A stretch of DNA of 64,000 nt, taken from positions 156,623,053-156,687,052 of the forward strand of contig CM068825.1 in the NCBI GenBank assembly GCA_028554795.2, written 5' to 3'. The DNA is from Sinohyriopsis cumingii. Its lineage: Eukaryota > Mollusca > Bivalvia > Unionida > Unionidae. The notes beneath the pieces were generated by a model. That model was not told where the DNA came from and ran no database searches. It worked only from the letters and a program-made list of their open reading frames with translations. Position numbers and translations under genes: made by a program. Positions within the stretch are counted from its first letter, which is position 1; every line of letters begins with the position of its first letter. Below, piece after piece: positions 53,984-64,000 of this stretch.

Positions 53984-55017
53984 ATACGTACTATTACCCT
54001 CATCGATGTGGTTAGGCAATATATCTACCCCTTTTCTAGACTAATTTTGAATAAAATAGTTCAACATTCAGGTTTTCAAGGTTCCATAAAACCTTTTCAT
54101 TAAGCACATCTTGTGGGAGTCAATTGAAAGTTTCGTGCTTGTCGTCTTCCGCTCTTCTTATAACTTTCTTAACTAAAACGCATTTTGAGAAGACATAGGT
54201 TGTTGCAGAGGTAAACTGTTAGCTTAGCCATTTTTTTTTTCAAGTCAGCATATGCTTTTTTTCTTCATAAGCTTAATTTGTTTCCTCGACTGATCGATAT
54301 TTTTGCAAGTAAGTCTAATTGTGAGATTTTAGCATATATGCTTTAACTATTGCTTTTGGCATACTTCTATACCATAACCATTTATGTTATAATATGTCGC
54401 ATTTTAAGTGAGATCTATTATAATCAAGTAGAACAGATCTTAAAACTTAGATTGTGTAACTTCTGGCTTATATGATGAAGCAACAATGTCGGTATATGAA
54501 AGCAACATCTTTTATTTTAAGATTTGGAATTACGCATGAGAGACACCAAACAGCAATAATTTCCTCGTATATAATATAACAAACGAGCTCTTCCATTTGT
54601 CAGAAGAAAAGCAGAAGAGCATGAAACGTGTAATAAAAATGACAAGAAAATTAGTAGCTCTTTTATTATTCGGAGCAAAGTGAACAAAATCAAACGGCGA
54701 ATCACACTATTGAACGCTAACTTGAAATATATTACATGAGTGTATATCACATTCGCCACCAATAAAAATCTATATTCTTTGTCAGCTGTCTAAATATCAC
54801 AGCTTCTAGACACTTCAACGTTTGTCACATCTCTCTTGCTCTCACGAGATGTAAACGTTTTCAGTAAAAGGAAACGAGGCTTGCGAGTTTCCTTGAAATT
54901 AAAACTTTATTCAACGAGTGGTATATAATTAATACAGCATACATACTATACATGTATTTTATTTATATCACATACAATTACACATATTTGCCCTTTAAAC
55001 GGAGTTACGACTGACTA
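53984..55017. other. AT-rich intergenic DNA
   Basis: Nothing recognisable apart from short biased frames. Confidence 0.5.
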
Positions 55018-57417
55018 CACTGGACAACAAATTTTTACAAAAGTCATGTTACTGAAATAAAATTAGTCAATTCTTATCAATTTTTATGTGCTGAACACGA
55101 ATATGACAGTCAAATTGCAAAATTGGCTCTAGTTTTTTTGTAATCTGCAAGAAATTAATGTTTACATAACGAAATGCATTCCAATAGTAAAAGGTCAACT
55201 GTAATAGCCTACCTATAAAAAATCAAGTCATTGACTACATCTTAGATTTCTTCGCCTGTCTCTTGTACAGCTGTTCGGGAGCATCTCTGAGGAGTGTCCA
55301 GCAGTAGTCAGCCAGCATTGTAGTGGACCATTTTCCCTGGTATCTTTGTTCCATTGTTGCGATATCTTGATGAAAACGTTCGCCGTGTTCATCACTAACA
55401 ATACCACAGTTGCTAGGAAAGAAATCCAAATGGGAATGAAGGAAGTGAATCTTTAGAGACATATTGCAGCCAAGTTTCTTATACTTCATCAACATGTCTT
55501 CTACTAGTTCCTTATAGTTTTCTGCCCTAACATTTCCGAGGAAGTTTGTAGAAACTAGGCGAAAAGCATTCCATGCTTGTTTCGCGTCACCTTCCAGCAA
55601 GTTGTTGAACCGGTCATCTTTGAAAAGCTCTCGAATCTGAGGACCCACAAAAACTCCCTCTTTAATCTTTGCTTCGCTGAGTCGAGGGAATTTTTCATGC
55701 AGGTATCGGAATGCTGGCAAAGTCCGGTCAATGGCTTTCACGAAGTTCTTCATCAAACCTAGTTTGATGTGAAGGGGTGGTAGCAAGATTTTCTGAGCCT
55801 CAACCAGAGCTGGGTGTTGGATATTCTTCTCTCCAATGGCTACATTCTGCCTGTGAGTCCATTCCTTCCTCATGTAGTGCATTTCCCTTGCTCGGCTATC
55901 CCACTCGCATAAGAAACACATGTATTTTGTATATCCTTGCTGCAGTCCCATTAAAAGGGCAACTACCTTCAAATCACCACAGAGGTGCCAGCTGTACTTG
56001 TTATACTCAATGGAATTCAGTAGCTGCCTTAAGTTATCGTATGTCTCTTTCATGTGGACAGCATACGCTACTGGAATAGATGGAAGAATGTTTCCATTGT
56101 GCAAAAGCACAGCCTTGAGACTCAGTTTTGAAGAGTCCACAAATAGTTTCCATTCTTGTGGGTCATGAGTGATTTTTAAAGCATTCATGAGGCCCTCAAT
56201 ATCGGAACAGAATATCAGATTACTTTCCTTTCTGAAGAAAGGCTCCAATTGCTGGTGGCGCTTTCGATATGCAGTAATTGTGACATCTTCTTCTAGAAGA
56301 TTCCATTGTTGGAGTCTTGATCCTAGCAATTCTGCCTTGTTCTTTGATAAGTCCAAATCACGAATCAGGTCATTTAGTTCTTCCTGTGTTATTCTGTGTG
56401 GGGTTGATGATGCACCACAGTGAAAATCTGGATCACTGCATGCTGATGGACCAGGAGAAGAACAGGTCGACTCACCTTTGTCTTCGTCAGATGAATCAAG
56501 AGAATATTCTGCTGGAGGTTCTGGAATAGGAAGTCCCTCACCATGTGGAACTGGTCTCAATGCAGACGGAATGTTTGGGTAGACTATTCTCGACTTCTTT
56601 CGCTTCGTTATTCCGCCGGAAAGAGGAGGAACCAAGCAGAAGTAACAGTCATTTAGGTGGTTGCTTGGCTCTCTCCACACCATTGGGACTGCAAACGGCA
56701 TTGATGACCTTTTGCAATTCAACCACTGTGAAAGCTGTGTTGTACATGTAGCACAGCATATATGCGGAGCCCAAGGCTTGTCTTGGTCACCAACCTTGCA
56801 TCCGAAGTAAAGATGATATGCCTTCTTCACTTGAGAATTGATACTTTTCTTCTGGTTGGCAAATGTCACTTCCCCACAAATATAGCAAAAATTGTCCGCG
56901 GTATTAACACACTTTCGAGGCATTACTGTTCTTTATTGTACGTAAATGGATAAAATAATAAGTTTTATGTAACAGTAGCTTGAACTGTATCGCACAACGT
57001 CTAAAATATTTTAAATGCTGAACCTATCTGATTGGGCTTTATATAGTACACTGCTTACGTCAGCTTCAGCAGCCGCCTGGCATTAGTATAATAGGCCTAC
57101 ACATGTATAGTACACTGCTGACGTCAACTTACTTCAGCAGCCGCATGGCATTAGTATTGCATTGCATCAGAAAATGATGCAATCAACTGTGGATGATGTG
57201 AGCATGATGGTATTATGCAATGTTACATCATTATTCCGGATGTTGCTGCAATCCTACTGGAGAAATTTACACAGTGAAACATAGAAAATGAGGTATATGA
57301 ATATCTTCAAAACGAGAGCCAATACAAATTTTTCACGGTTATATTCGTGTTCGGCACACCAAAATACTACAGATTAGGGCCTTTTCAAGTCAGTAATGAT
57401 TTCACTGTTGACCAGTG
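55018..57417 (-). mobile_element. Complete DNA transposon with CACTGG ends and CTA target duplication
   Basis: 2,400 bp. Left end CACTGGACAACAAATTTTTA; right end, inverted, CACTGGTCAACAGTGAAATC. Imperfect inverted similarity continues inward, with a shared block GTGCTGAACACGAATAT against GTGCCGAACACGAATAT and then TTGGCTCT(A/C)GTTTT. CTA flanks both sides (55015-55017 and 57418-57420). CAC termini with a 3-bp duplication fit the CMC (CACTA-Mirage-Chapaev) group, notably Chapaev3 or EnSpm-like. The single gene is uninterrupted and fills most of the element, so the copy may be young or still competent. A ~64-bp direct repeat (TATAGTACACTGC at 57042 and 57106) lies upstream of the gene. Confidence 0.85.
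55235..56923 (-). CDS. Transposase-like protein of the CACTGG element (562 residues)
   Basis: Uninterrupted from the ATG at 56923. The N-terminal Cys/His region (about residues 1-100) has CYICGEV, a KPWAPHICCATC stretch and CYFC, suggesting a zinc-binding DNA-recognition domain. A Ser/Asp-rich linker follows. The middle has LFVDSSKLSLKAVLLHNG (D263), then HLCGDLKVVALLMGLQQGY (D317) directly followed by CFLC (C336, C339), then PPLHIKLGLMKN (H385). Near the end is SDEHGERFHQDI (E512/E515). D...D-CxxC...H...E is the layout of several RNase H-fold DDE transposases. From memory, this family (MPRKC..., PFAVPMVWREP...) is widespread and multicopy in invertebrates and usually left uncharacterised. 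Two 5'-flanking repeats carry ACGTCA sites. Confidence 0.75.
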   Translation of the reverse strand: MPRKCVNTADNFCYICGEVTFANQKKSINSQVKKAYHLYFGCKVGDQDKPWAPHICCATCTTQLSQWLNCKRSSMPFAVPMVWREPSNHLNDCYFCLVPPLSGGITKRKKSRIVYPNIPSALRPVPHGEGLPIPEPPAEYSLDSSDEDKGESTCSSPGPSACSDPDFHCGASSTPHRITQEELNDLIRDLDLSKNKAELLGSRLQQWNLLEEDVTITAYRKRHQQLEPFFRKESNLIFCSDIEGLMNALKITHDPQEWKLFVDSSKLSLKAVLLHNGNILPSIPVAYAVHMKETYDNLRQLLNSIEYNKYSWHLCGDLKVVALLMGLQQGYTKYMCFLCEWDSRAREMHYMRKEWTHRQNVAIGEKNIQHPALVEAQKILLPPLHIKLGLMKNFVKAIDRTLPAFRYLHEKFPRLSEAKIKEGVFVGPQIRELFKDDRFNNLLEGDAKQAWNAFRLVSTNFLGNVRAENYKELVEDMLMKYKKLGCNMSLKIHFLHSHLDFFPSNCGIVSDEHGERFHQDIATMEQRYQGKWSTTMLADYCWTLLRDAPEQLYKRQAKKSKM

Positions 57418-57420
57418 CTA

Positions 57421-58190
57421 TAGGCAAGTGTGTATTGACAGAGTGAATGAACTCACATGCCTCCCGAGTGTGTCTGCTACAAAATGTAGTTATGTGCCTT
57501 TTTGTTTTAACTAATCACAATCACCTTTGCATATTGATAAGTTAATTGTTTTCTTTTGAGTTTCTGTTTTTATTTACATTTATGAAATCAATATAAGATC
57601 TGCTTATGATTTAAACATGAAAAATGGTTTCGATGAACAAAGCAGAGCACAGCAAACACTGGAGCTGATCTGGCTATAATTTCAGAGAGGGATTTACGAA
57701 AAATCGGAGACCAAATACTATCAAAGTCTAATCGAAAACTGTATGGACCTGAACTCTGAACTTAAAGTGCTGGGAAAATTTACATGTGAACTGGAATAAG
57801 ACAATGCGTTCAGTGTACTAGAGATATTTGTTGTAAAATGACTGAATCATGCACACTTGGACAGGCCCGCGATTCAAGCTCTCAAGATTATTGAACAGGT
57901 AAATATATCCTCAGTAAATGCCTCAGATAAAAACTCACAAAATGCAAGCAAAAGTCACGATTAATCTATACATTCAGATGCGGCTTATCGCCAGAAATTC
58001 CCAAATTTGTTTAAAGGTATAGGGAAAACAAAATGGTTCTATAACTCAGGACAAAAATGACACACCTTTTGCCTTATTTACCCCAAGAAAGGTTCCTATC
58101 CCTTCAGTGAATAAAGTTCAATAGGAGTTTGATAGAAAGGAAAAACAATAATGTTATTTCAGAAGTAAGGGGTGCTCATGGAGGGATAGT
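57421..58190. other. Intergenic DNA
   Basis: No ORF, repeat or RNA feature recognised. Confidence 0.5.
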
Positions 58191-58199
58191 ACATCTGGT

Positions 58200-60860
58200 G
58201 CGGGTAGCAGTCGTAGTTCCTTGGGGTAGCTAGTCTACTCTTGGTCCCCACTTTGCGCTCAGCTCTCACCTGTGGCTCAAAGAAGCTGTAGCATGCGCAG
58301 CGGCCACTCCACGGGCAACGGCTTCAACTGGACGACTAAAGCAGGCTGAGGGTAACCAGAGGGTCTTAAGTCCTCAGTGAGTTAGTGATTGGCACCCATT
58401 GCATGTGAAGACTGGACAACGGGCAGAAAGGTGAACCACAAAAAGCGATGTGGATCGCTAAGAGCATGGCAAAACACGTAGGACGCCTTGGTCATCCACT
58501 GCATCCAGTCTCCATTCCAGCCGTCTTTACTATGTATTGCAACTGGACAAAGTGGGGCCTGGACGAGAAAGTGAGGCTGACCCAGCTCAACTCTCTCTCA
58601 ATTTAATCCAACTCACGCGCAAGCCATTTATGTCACCACCCGTGCCCAGCTCCTGCGACGATGGGCCAGCTGCGACACGGCAGGTGTGGATGCACTGGCA
58701 GCCGTAGTGGTGGACCTGAACAAAGGCGGCTCAGACCGTAGGGTCGTCTTCCATTGACCTGAAGCAAAAATGGATATCGGCAGCCAGCCGAACGACTAAG
58801 CAGATCTCTTCAGGATAGCGCTGCTTACCTCCGTAACCTGAGGAAGAGGCTAGAAAATGTGCCCTAAGAAAGCCTACTTCAACTACCCTGACCAGCTTAT
58901 CGCGGATGGAAGGAATCTCATTATTGCCGTCGAAACACACAGAAAACCCGAAAGGTTTCACTCGCTCTTGGTGCGTGGAACATGCAGAAGCTGACAGACC
59001 GGAGAAAAGAACTGCCATTCTTGTAAGAGAACTTGCTCGCAACAAGATAGAGATAGCAGCCCTGAATGAAAATAGCTTGGCCGACCAGGGCTAGTAGACT
59101 GAAGTTGTAGCTGGCTACACCTTTTTATGGCGTGGACGTGGCGCAGATGAACGTCGTGAATCTGGAGTTTGTTTCGCTGTCAAGTGGAGTTAGGTGAACA
59201 CGTTCCCCATCTTAATAAAGGGAATTAATAACCGGCTTATAGTGCTGAAGTGATTCCTAACGGAGAGGGCTTTAGACCACTCGGCCACTCAGGGCCCCAC
59301 CGTTGGAATGACAGGCAGGATGTCCGTGTGACCAAAGCCATGGGTGGTGCCGACTGCAAAACAGACCACAGGCTATTGATTTCCTAGATATCTCTTAGAA
59401 TTCAACCTATCAGATGTGCAAAGGGAAATAAAGTCCCAAAGCGACTCAATTTCTCCAGGCTGAAAGTCATAAACACTGAAAAAGTTCTGTCTGAAGCTCA
59501 GACAAGCAAGCGAGAAATCACATACATCTGATACCAACGACGTAGAGAAATGATGAGCGGGTTTCAAACAGTTGTTGTACTCTACTGCATCTGAAACCCT
59601 TGGCGTTATTGTGCGAAAGCACCAAGACTGGTTCGACGAGAACTGTGAAGAAATACAGTCCCTGTTAGAGGAGAATCATGGTCTCCATGGTGCGTACAAC
59701 ATCGCCCCCATATTTATGGTCCAATCGCAATCGCCAATCCTGCAAGAATCTCTCTACTCTGGATCGCAGGCACTGTCCTCGCCAGGCTACTGCTGAACAG
59801 ACTCACAGAGCACCTTGATCATGGCCTACTGCCAGAAAGTCATTGTGGCTTCAGAAAGAAGAGAGCTGCCATCGACATGATCTTTGCTACCAGGCAGATG
59901 CAATAAACGTGTCTTGAACAAAATGTACAGCTATACACCACTTTCGTTGACCTGACTAAGGCATTCGTCTCTGTCAGCCAGGAAGGCCATTGTAGTGATC
60001 ATGGCCAAATTTGGATGTTCTGAAGTCTTCATTGAAATTATGAGGTATTTTCATGATGGCATGCTTGCCAGAGTCCAGGACCAGGGTAATTATTTCGAAC
60101 CCTTTGGAGTTACGAATGTGCGAAAGTAGGATGTGTCATAGCCCCCATTCTTGTCAGCCTCATGTTCTCCGCAATGTTGATGGATGCTTTAGAGTGATGT
60201 GGGAGTAAGTATCCGATACTGTCTGGATGGAAAGTTGTTCAACATGAGGAGTCTTCAAGTCAAAACCAAAGGCCAAGTTGAGAACATTCACGACCTCCTG
60301 TTTGCAGATGATTGTGCCCTCAACTGCATCACGTAGGTAGTCACCATCTCTACCAGCATGACCGATATTCTGCATCAGCCAATTCCTGGAGAAGATTATC
60401 TGGAACCATCTATAACTGTCACTGGCCATAGATCCAAAAATGTAGACAGGTTCACTTACCTCGGCATCACCTTCTCACAAGCAGTCCACATAGACGATGA
60501 GGTCAACACCAGGATTGCCAAAGCCAGCGTAGCATTTGGCACACTAAGCTCAAATGTATTGGATAGGAGAGGCATTAGGCTGGCCATCAAACTCAAAGTC
60601 TATTTAGCGGTTGTTCTCCCACCCTCCTCTATTCTTGCATGACCTGAACTGTGTATAGCCGCCATGTTAAGGCACAACTCAGATGGGCTGGCCACCTTGT
60701 CCACATGCCCGTAGAACGTCTGCCTAAGAAGGTTTTATATGAAGAGCTACAGCAAGGCAAGAGATCTCACGTTGGTAAAAAACAGGTACTAGGACACCCT
60801 CAAGGCCATGCTGAAGAACTTAGGCATTGATCATGATAGCTGAGAGAGTGTCGCCGCTAA
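58200..60860 (+). repeat. RTE/Jockey-like LINE related to craniofacial-development-protein-2 type, decayed
   Basis: A GC-richer 5' region (58200-58600) precedes an APE endonuclease: RTAILVRELARNKIEIAALNE (about 58980-59060), GYTFLWRGRGADERRESGVCF (about 59110), then DCKTDHRLL (about 59350). RT parts follow: LARLLLNRLTEHLDHGLLPE (about 59780), SHCGFRKKRAAIDMIFATRQ, YTTFVDLTKAF in the palm (about 59935), HDLLFADDCALN with the catalytic ADD (about 60290) and TVTGHRSKNVDRFTYLGITF (about 60415). The C-terminal part ends near LPKKVLYEELQQGKRSH (about 60720). Stops and frameshifts are numerous, and a ~300-bp piece of the endonuclease is missing where a SINE head is found. Confidence 0.82.
59240..59305 (-). 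repeat. SINE tRNA-like head inside the LINE
   Basis: On the minus strand, GTGGGGCCCTGAGTGGCCGA then GTGGTCTAAAGCCCTCTCC, a tRNA-Ser/Leu-like 5' half with A box TGGCCGAGTGG. It lies between two endonuclease fragments of the LINE, so it inserted there or marks a rearrangement. Confidence 0.6.
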
Positions 60861-61082
60861 TCGATCTGCTTGGCGCAGTCAAGTCAATGCCAGTGCGGCA
60901 GTCTTTGAGAAGAAAAGACTGGTTGATGCAGCTGAGAAATGTGATCTGCTCAAATCCAGAAAGATCAGTTTCGTAACTCCCAGTCAACAGCCTGTACATC
61001 CATGTCTCGACTTCAATAGACTCTTCTGGGCCCGGATCGGACTGATAAGCCAACTCCAAACCCACCTACAGTGAATCGATGA

Positions 61083-63365
61083 CATTGAATGGTACTCATT
61101 GACGCCGATGGAAGAAAATCATATGTGCCCACTGAGTTGTGCGCAGCAACGGTTGTCGTTTTGAAACCAAACAAAACGGCAAACATTTGCGTGGATCTAA
61201 CTAAACTGAATGGATCAGTTAAAAGAGAGAACCACACGCTACCATCAAAACTAGCAGGTGAAGAGTTTTTCTTCAAACTTGATGCAAACTCAGGCTTTTA
61301 GCAGATAAACCTGTCAGGAGATTCACAGCGTCTTACAACTTTCTTTACTCCTTTTGGTAGGTTTTATTTTAATCGCTTTCACTCGGAATCTGTTCCGCGC
61401 CTGAGCTTTCTTTCAGAAAAGGATGTCAGACACTTGGAGCGACATGGCAAAACACTCTGTCACATGGACGATATTCTTGTTTTGGGAGAAACGCAGAAAC
61501 AGCATGACGAAAGAAATCAATAAAAAAAAAATCCGGTGTCATTTTGAACGCTAAAAAAGTGTGAATGTTCGAGATAATCTATCAGGTTTCTTGGGCATGT
61601 TGTTGACACAAATGGTGGCTGACCTGATCCGGAAAAAGTCAAAGCTATAACGGAAATGGCACTCCGAAAATGGTGACGGAGATACGACGATTTCTCGGTA
61701 TGGAAAATCAGCTTGGTAAATTCTCATCGCGAGGTGTCAGAAACTGAGCAACGCTATGCTCAAATATGCAATTACTTAAGCTTATAAACGTTTCAGTAGC
61801 TATTCAATTGGGTCACAATTCAAAATTGAAACTGACCATAAGCAATTAGTACCACAAATGAGCACACAAATCTAGGGCGATTTACACACACACCCCTCCC
61901 CAGAATTAAACGCTTTAGAATGCTTTTGTATAAGTCATGTTGCTTGCAAAAATATATTAACTGCTGATGCTCTATCCTGAGCACCTTCAGCTTATCACTC
62001 TGGGAGTGACAGAGAATTTCAGGCTGAAAATAACGCCTATGTTGATTTCATAGTTAGCAATTTGCCTGAATCAAATACCCCACTGGAGCAAATAAATTCT
62101 AAATATCGAAATGATTCGATTGCAAATACCTTGTACAATTCTGTGAAAACGGGTAGACAAAGAAATCCGCTACTTACGGAAAACTGTAATCGTACTAGGG
62201 AGAGAAGAGAATTTGCAATTCAAAACGGTCTTTAAATGAAAGGTACACGCCTGGTCGTACCAGAATCACTTCAAAAAGAAATCCTAGAGAGAATTCACGA
62301 TGGTCACCAAGGGACAGTTAAATGCCGAGAACGCACCAAATCGTCAGTTTGGTGGAAAGGACTAAGTACTCAGCTAGAACACATGGTAAAGTCTCGCCAA
62401 AATTGTACTGAAAACACGAGATCAAGCTGAACTAAATATACTGAGTGAGTTTCCAATTGACCTTGGCAAAGAATCACTTCAGATTTGTTTCAATTGAATG
62501 GTCAAACATATCTCTTGGTGATTGATTATTTCTCACGATACATCTAAATAGAAAAATTGCAAGGCACAGGTTCAAAAGCAATTGCCAATCACCTTGCACG
62601 GTATACCAGAAGTATTAGTTTCAGATAATGGTCCGCAATACACATTCGCAATACTCAAAGAATTTGCGACAAATTATGGATTCAGGCACAGTACAAGTAG
62701 TCCAAAATATCCATAGATGGTCTCGCCGAAAGAGCTGTTCAAACAATTAAAATAGTACTTTATAAAAGCTAACGATCCTTACATAGCTCTTTTGACATAT
62801 CGTGCAACAACATTACCAAATGGATACAGCCCTGCCTAATTAACGAATGGAAGAAAATTACAAATATCTTGCCAATGGCACCAGACAACTTAGTGCCAAA
62901 ATGGCCAGATTTAATTTAAATTAAGAAATAGGAAAACTATCAAAAGCAAACTAGAAAGAGAAATTATGATCGTGAAGATCGCTTCCGAAATATGAAAAAA
63001 CTTCGGGTAGGGAATAAAGTAGGGATTAAAGATCATTTTTCTTCAGGCATTATTAAATCTGAGTCATCTACACCTCGTTCATACATGGTAGAAACTGACG
63101 AGGGTGAGATACTGTGTAATAGAAGAAATTTAATTCCCATTTACATTGTCGGACCCTCTCAGATAAACTGTTTCAAACCCTGATACTTTGACTGACTGAT
63201 GAATGCAAAGCAGTGCCATCCAGTCAAAACGGATATTTCACACGTTCGGATTGTCAAAACCACCTGAGAGACTGAACTTGTAAACATGAAGCTGATATAG
63301 CTTAGTTAGAAATACGGTCATCAGATCACGTTTCGTTTTAATGTTAACATTCTCAAGAGGGGAAA
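61083..63365 (+). mobile_element. Gypsy-like LTR retrotransposon, internal part (fossil)
   Basis: RT-like region: LKPNKTANICVDLTKLNGSV (about 61160), then FFKLDANSGF, the palm segment (about 61270). A later part resembles the integrase zinc-binding region (LQKEILERIHDGHQGTVKCR at about 62270, with WWKGL). Further on, the integrase core and a C-terminal region (LRVGNKVGIKDH, then YMVETDEG) run to about 63180. The order RT-integrase fits the Ty3/Gypsy group (K02A2.6-like). It abuts the LINE on the left, so its 5' part is not seen. Old, with many breaks. Confidence 0.75.
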
Positions 63366-63420
63366 TGTAGTGTAAGCCTTAATCTAAAATATCACTTGAC
63401 GGTAAAATTAATCAGATATT
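63355..63420 (+). repeat. Polypurine tract and candidate 3' LTR start
   Basis: AAGAGGGGAAA (63355-63365) is followed by TGTAGTGTAAGCC from 63366, the usual PPT-then-TG start of a 3' LTR. The matching 5' LTR is not in the window, so the LTR end cannot be fixed. Confidence 0.45.
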
Positions 63421-63699
63421 CCACAATGGATTAGAGCTGATACATACAAACGGCTGGTTCATGTTGTACATTCGATAACGGTTTATGTTCCATAGGAAAA
63501 ATACTTTTAGGGAAGGCTTTATTCCCCTTACTCGCTGTATTGATGTATTGTATTTAATGACTAGTATAGAACGTCTTCTGTAGTTATTCTTCGATAACAA
63601 ATAACATTACAATTTTCATACATTTAGCGTTGATCTAAGTCATCCTTCTGTTTTGATTAACATTACTAAGGACGATAAATTGTTTCTCTCTCTCTCTTT

Positions 63700-63803
<104 letters not shown>

Positions 63804-64000
63804 CTTCGGTTGGTTTGACTTACCTTTTACCATCATATAGGTCCAGATACATCGTCTTTTGAAAACAAGCGAAAACCCTGTATGCTTGTCTTTTCATGGA
63901 TTTTCGCCCGTATCTTGCTACAGTTGCTCAGAGAGAGGGAGAGAGAGAGTTATGTACTGCAGGTATATACATCAAAGAGCAAATATATTTCTTTAAAATT

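Noticed and set aside
53675-54103. 142-codon ORF
   Set aside because: Produced by the 43-bp minisatellite, which has no forward stop codon in its unit.

Overview
The window is animal nuclear DNA, most likely from a lophotrochozoan and probably a mollusc. It is AT-rich and full of (AT)n microsatellites, with tRNA-derived SINEs that have an (AAC)n tail, decayed LINEs, a DNA transposon of the CACTG-terminus type, an LTR-element fossil and two Polinton/Maverick elements. No ordinary multi-exon host gene was recognised. The species assignment is inference.

Layout. 1-3734 is the end of Polinton 1, which continues beyond the left edge and lies inverted relative to Polinton 2. 3735-10101 plus 26852-31470 is copy 1 of a ~12 kb tandem duplication. 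31710-44030 is copy 2. Copy 1 is split by Polinton 2 (10102-26851, 16,750 bp, AG...CT termini, TIRs of about 0.4 kb, 6-bp target duplication TATGGC/TATGCC), and copy 2 preserves the unoccupied site at about 37858. Copy 2 in turn carries a 1.24 kb TA-flanked TIR element (36212-37449) whose intact ORF encodes a SAP-PHD protein; copy 1 preserves that empty site. Both copies hold the same decayed LINE, SINE fragment and blocks of decayed protein-like sequence of unknown, possibly virus-like, origin. 44129-47155 holds a short repeat unit and an L2/CR1-like LINE. 47156-55017 is AT-rich, with a SINE, a possible orphan exon and a 43-bp minisatellite. 55018-57417 is a complete 2,400-bp DNA transposon with CACTGG ends, a 3-bp CTA duplication and an uninterrupted 562-residue transposase-like ORF. 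58200-60860 is another LINE, 61083-63365 a Gypsy-like fossil with a candidate LTR start after it, then an (AT)n tract.

Polinton 2 carries protein-primed DNA polymerase B, an A32-type packaging ATPase, a DDE integrase with a chromodomain, basic core-like proteins, a pX-like hydrophobic peptide, small membrane proteins, a conserved structural-type protein, an IAP-like BIR protein and a tandem family of F-box-like proteins. I did not recognise a major capsid or a protease gene. The element is a fossil with roughly fifteen breaks, although several small genes are open.

The most notable observation is that six genes near the ends of the two Polintons finish with what looks like a replication-dependent histone mRNA 3'-end signal. 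Each has a 16-nt stem-loop of GGCCCTTTTCAGGGCC type, often followed by ACCCA, and then a conserved purine-rich CTCGAAAAG element at the position of the U7-binding histone downstream element. One copy carries a compensatory base-pair change. This suggests that the element family uses histone-type, S-phase-linked, poly(A)-independent mRNA processing for a subset of its genes.
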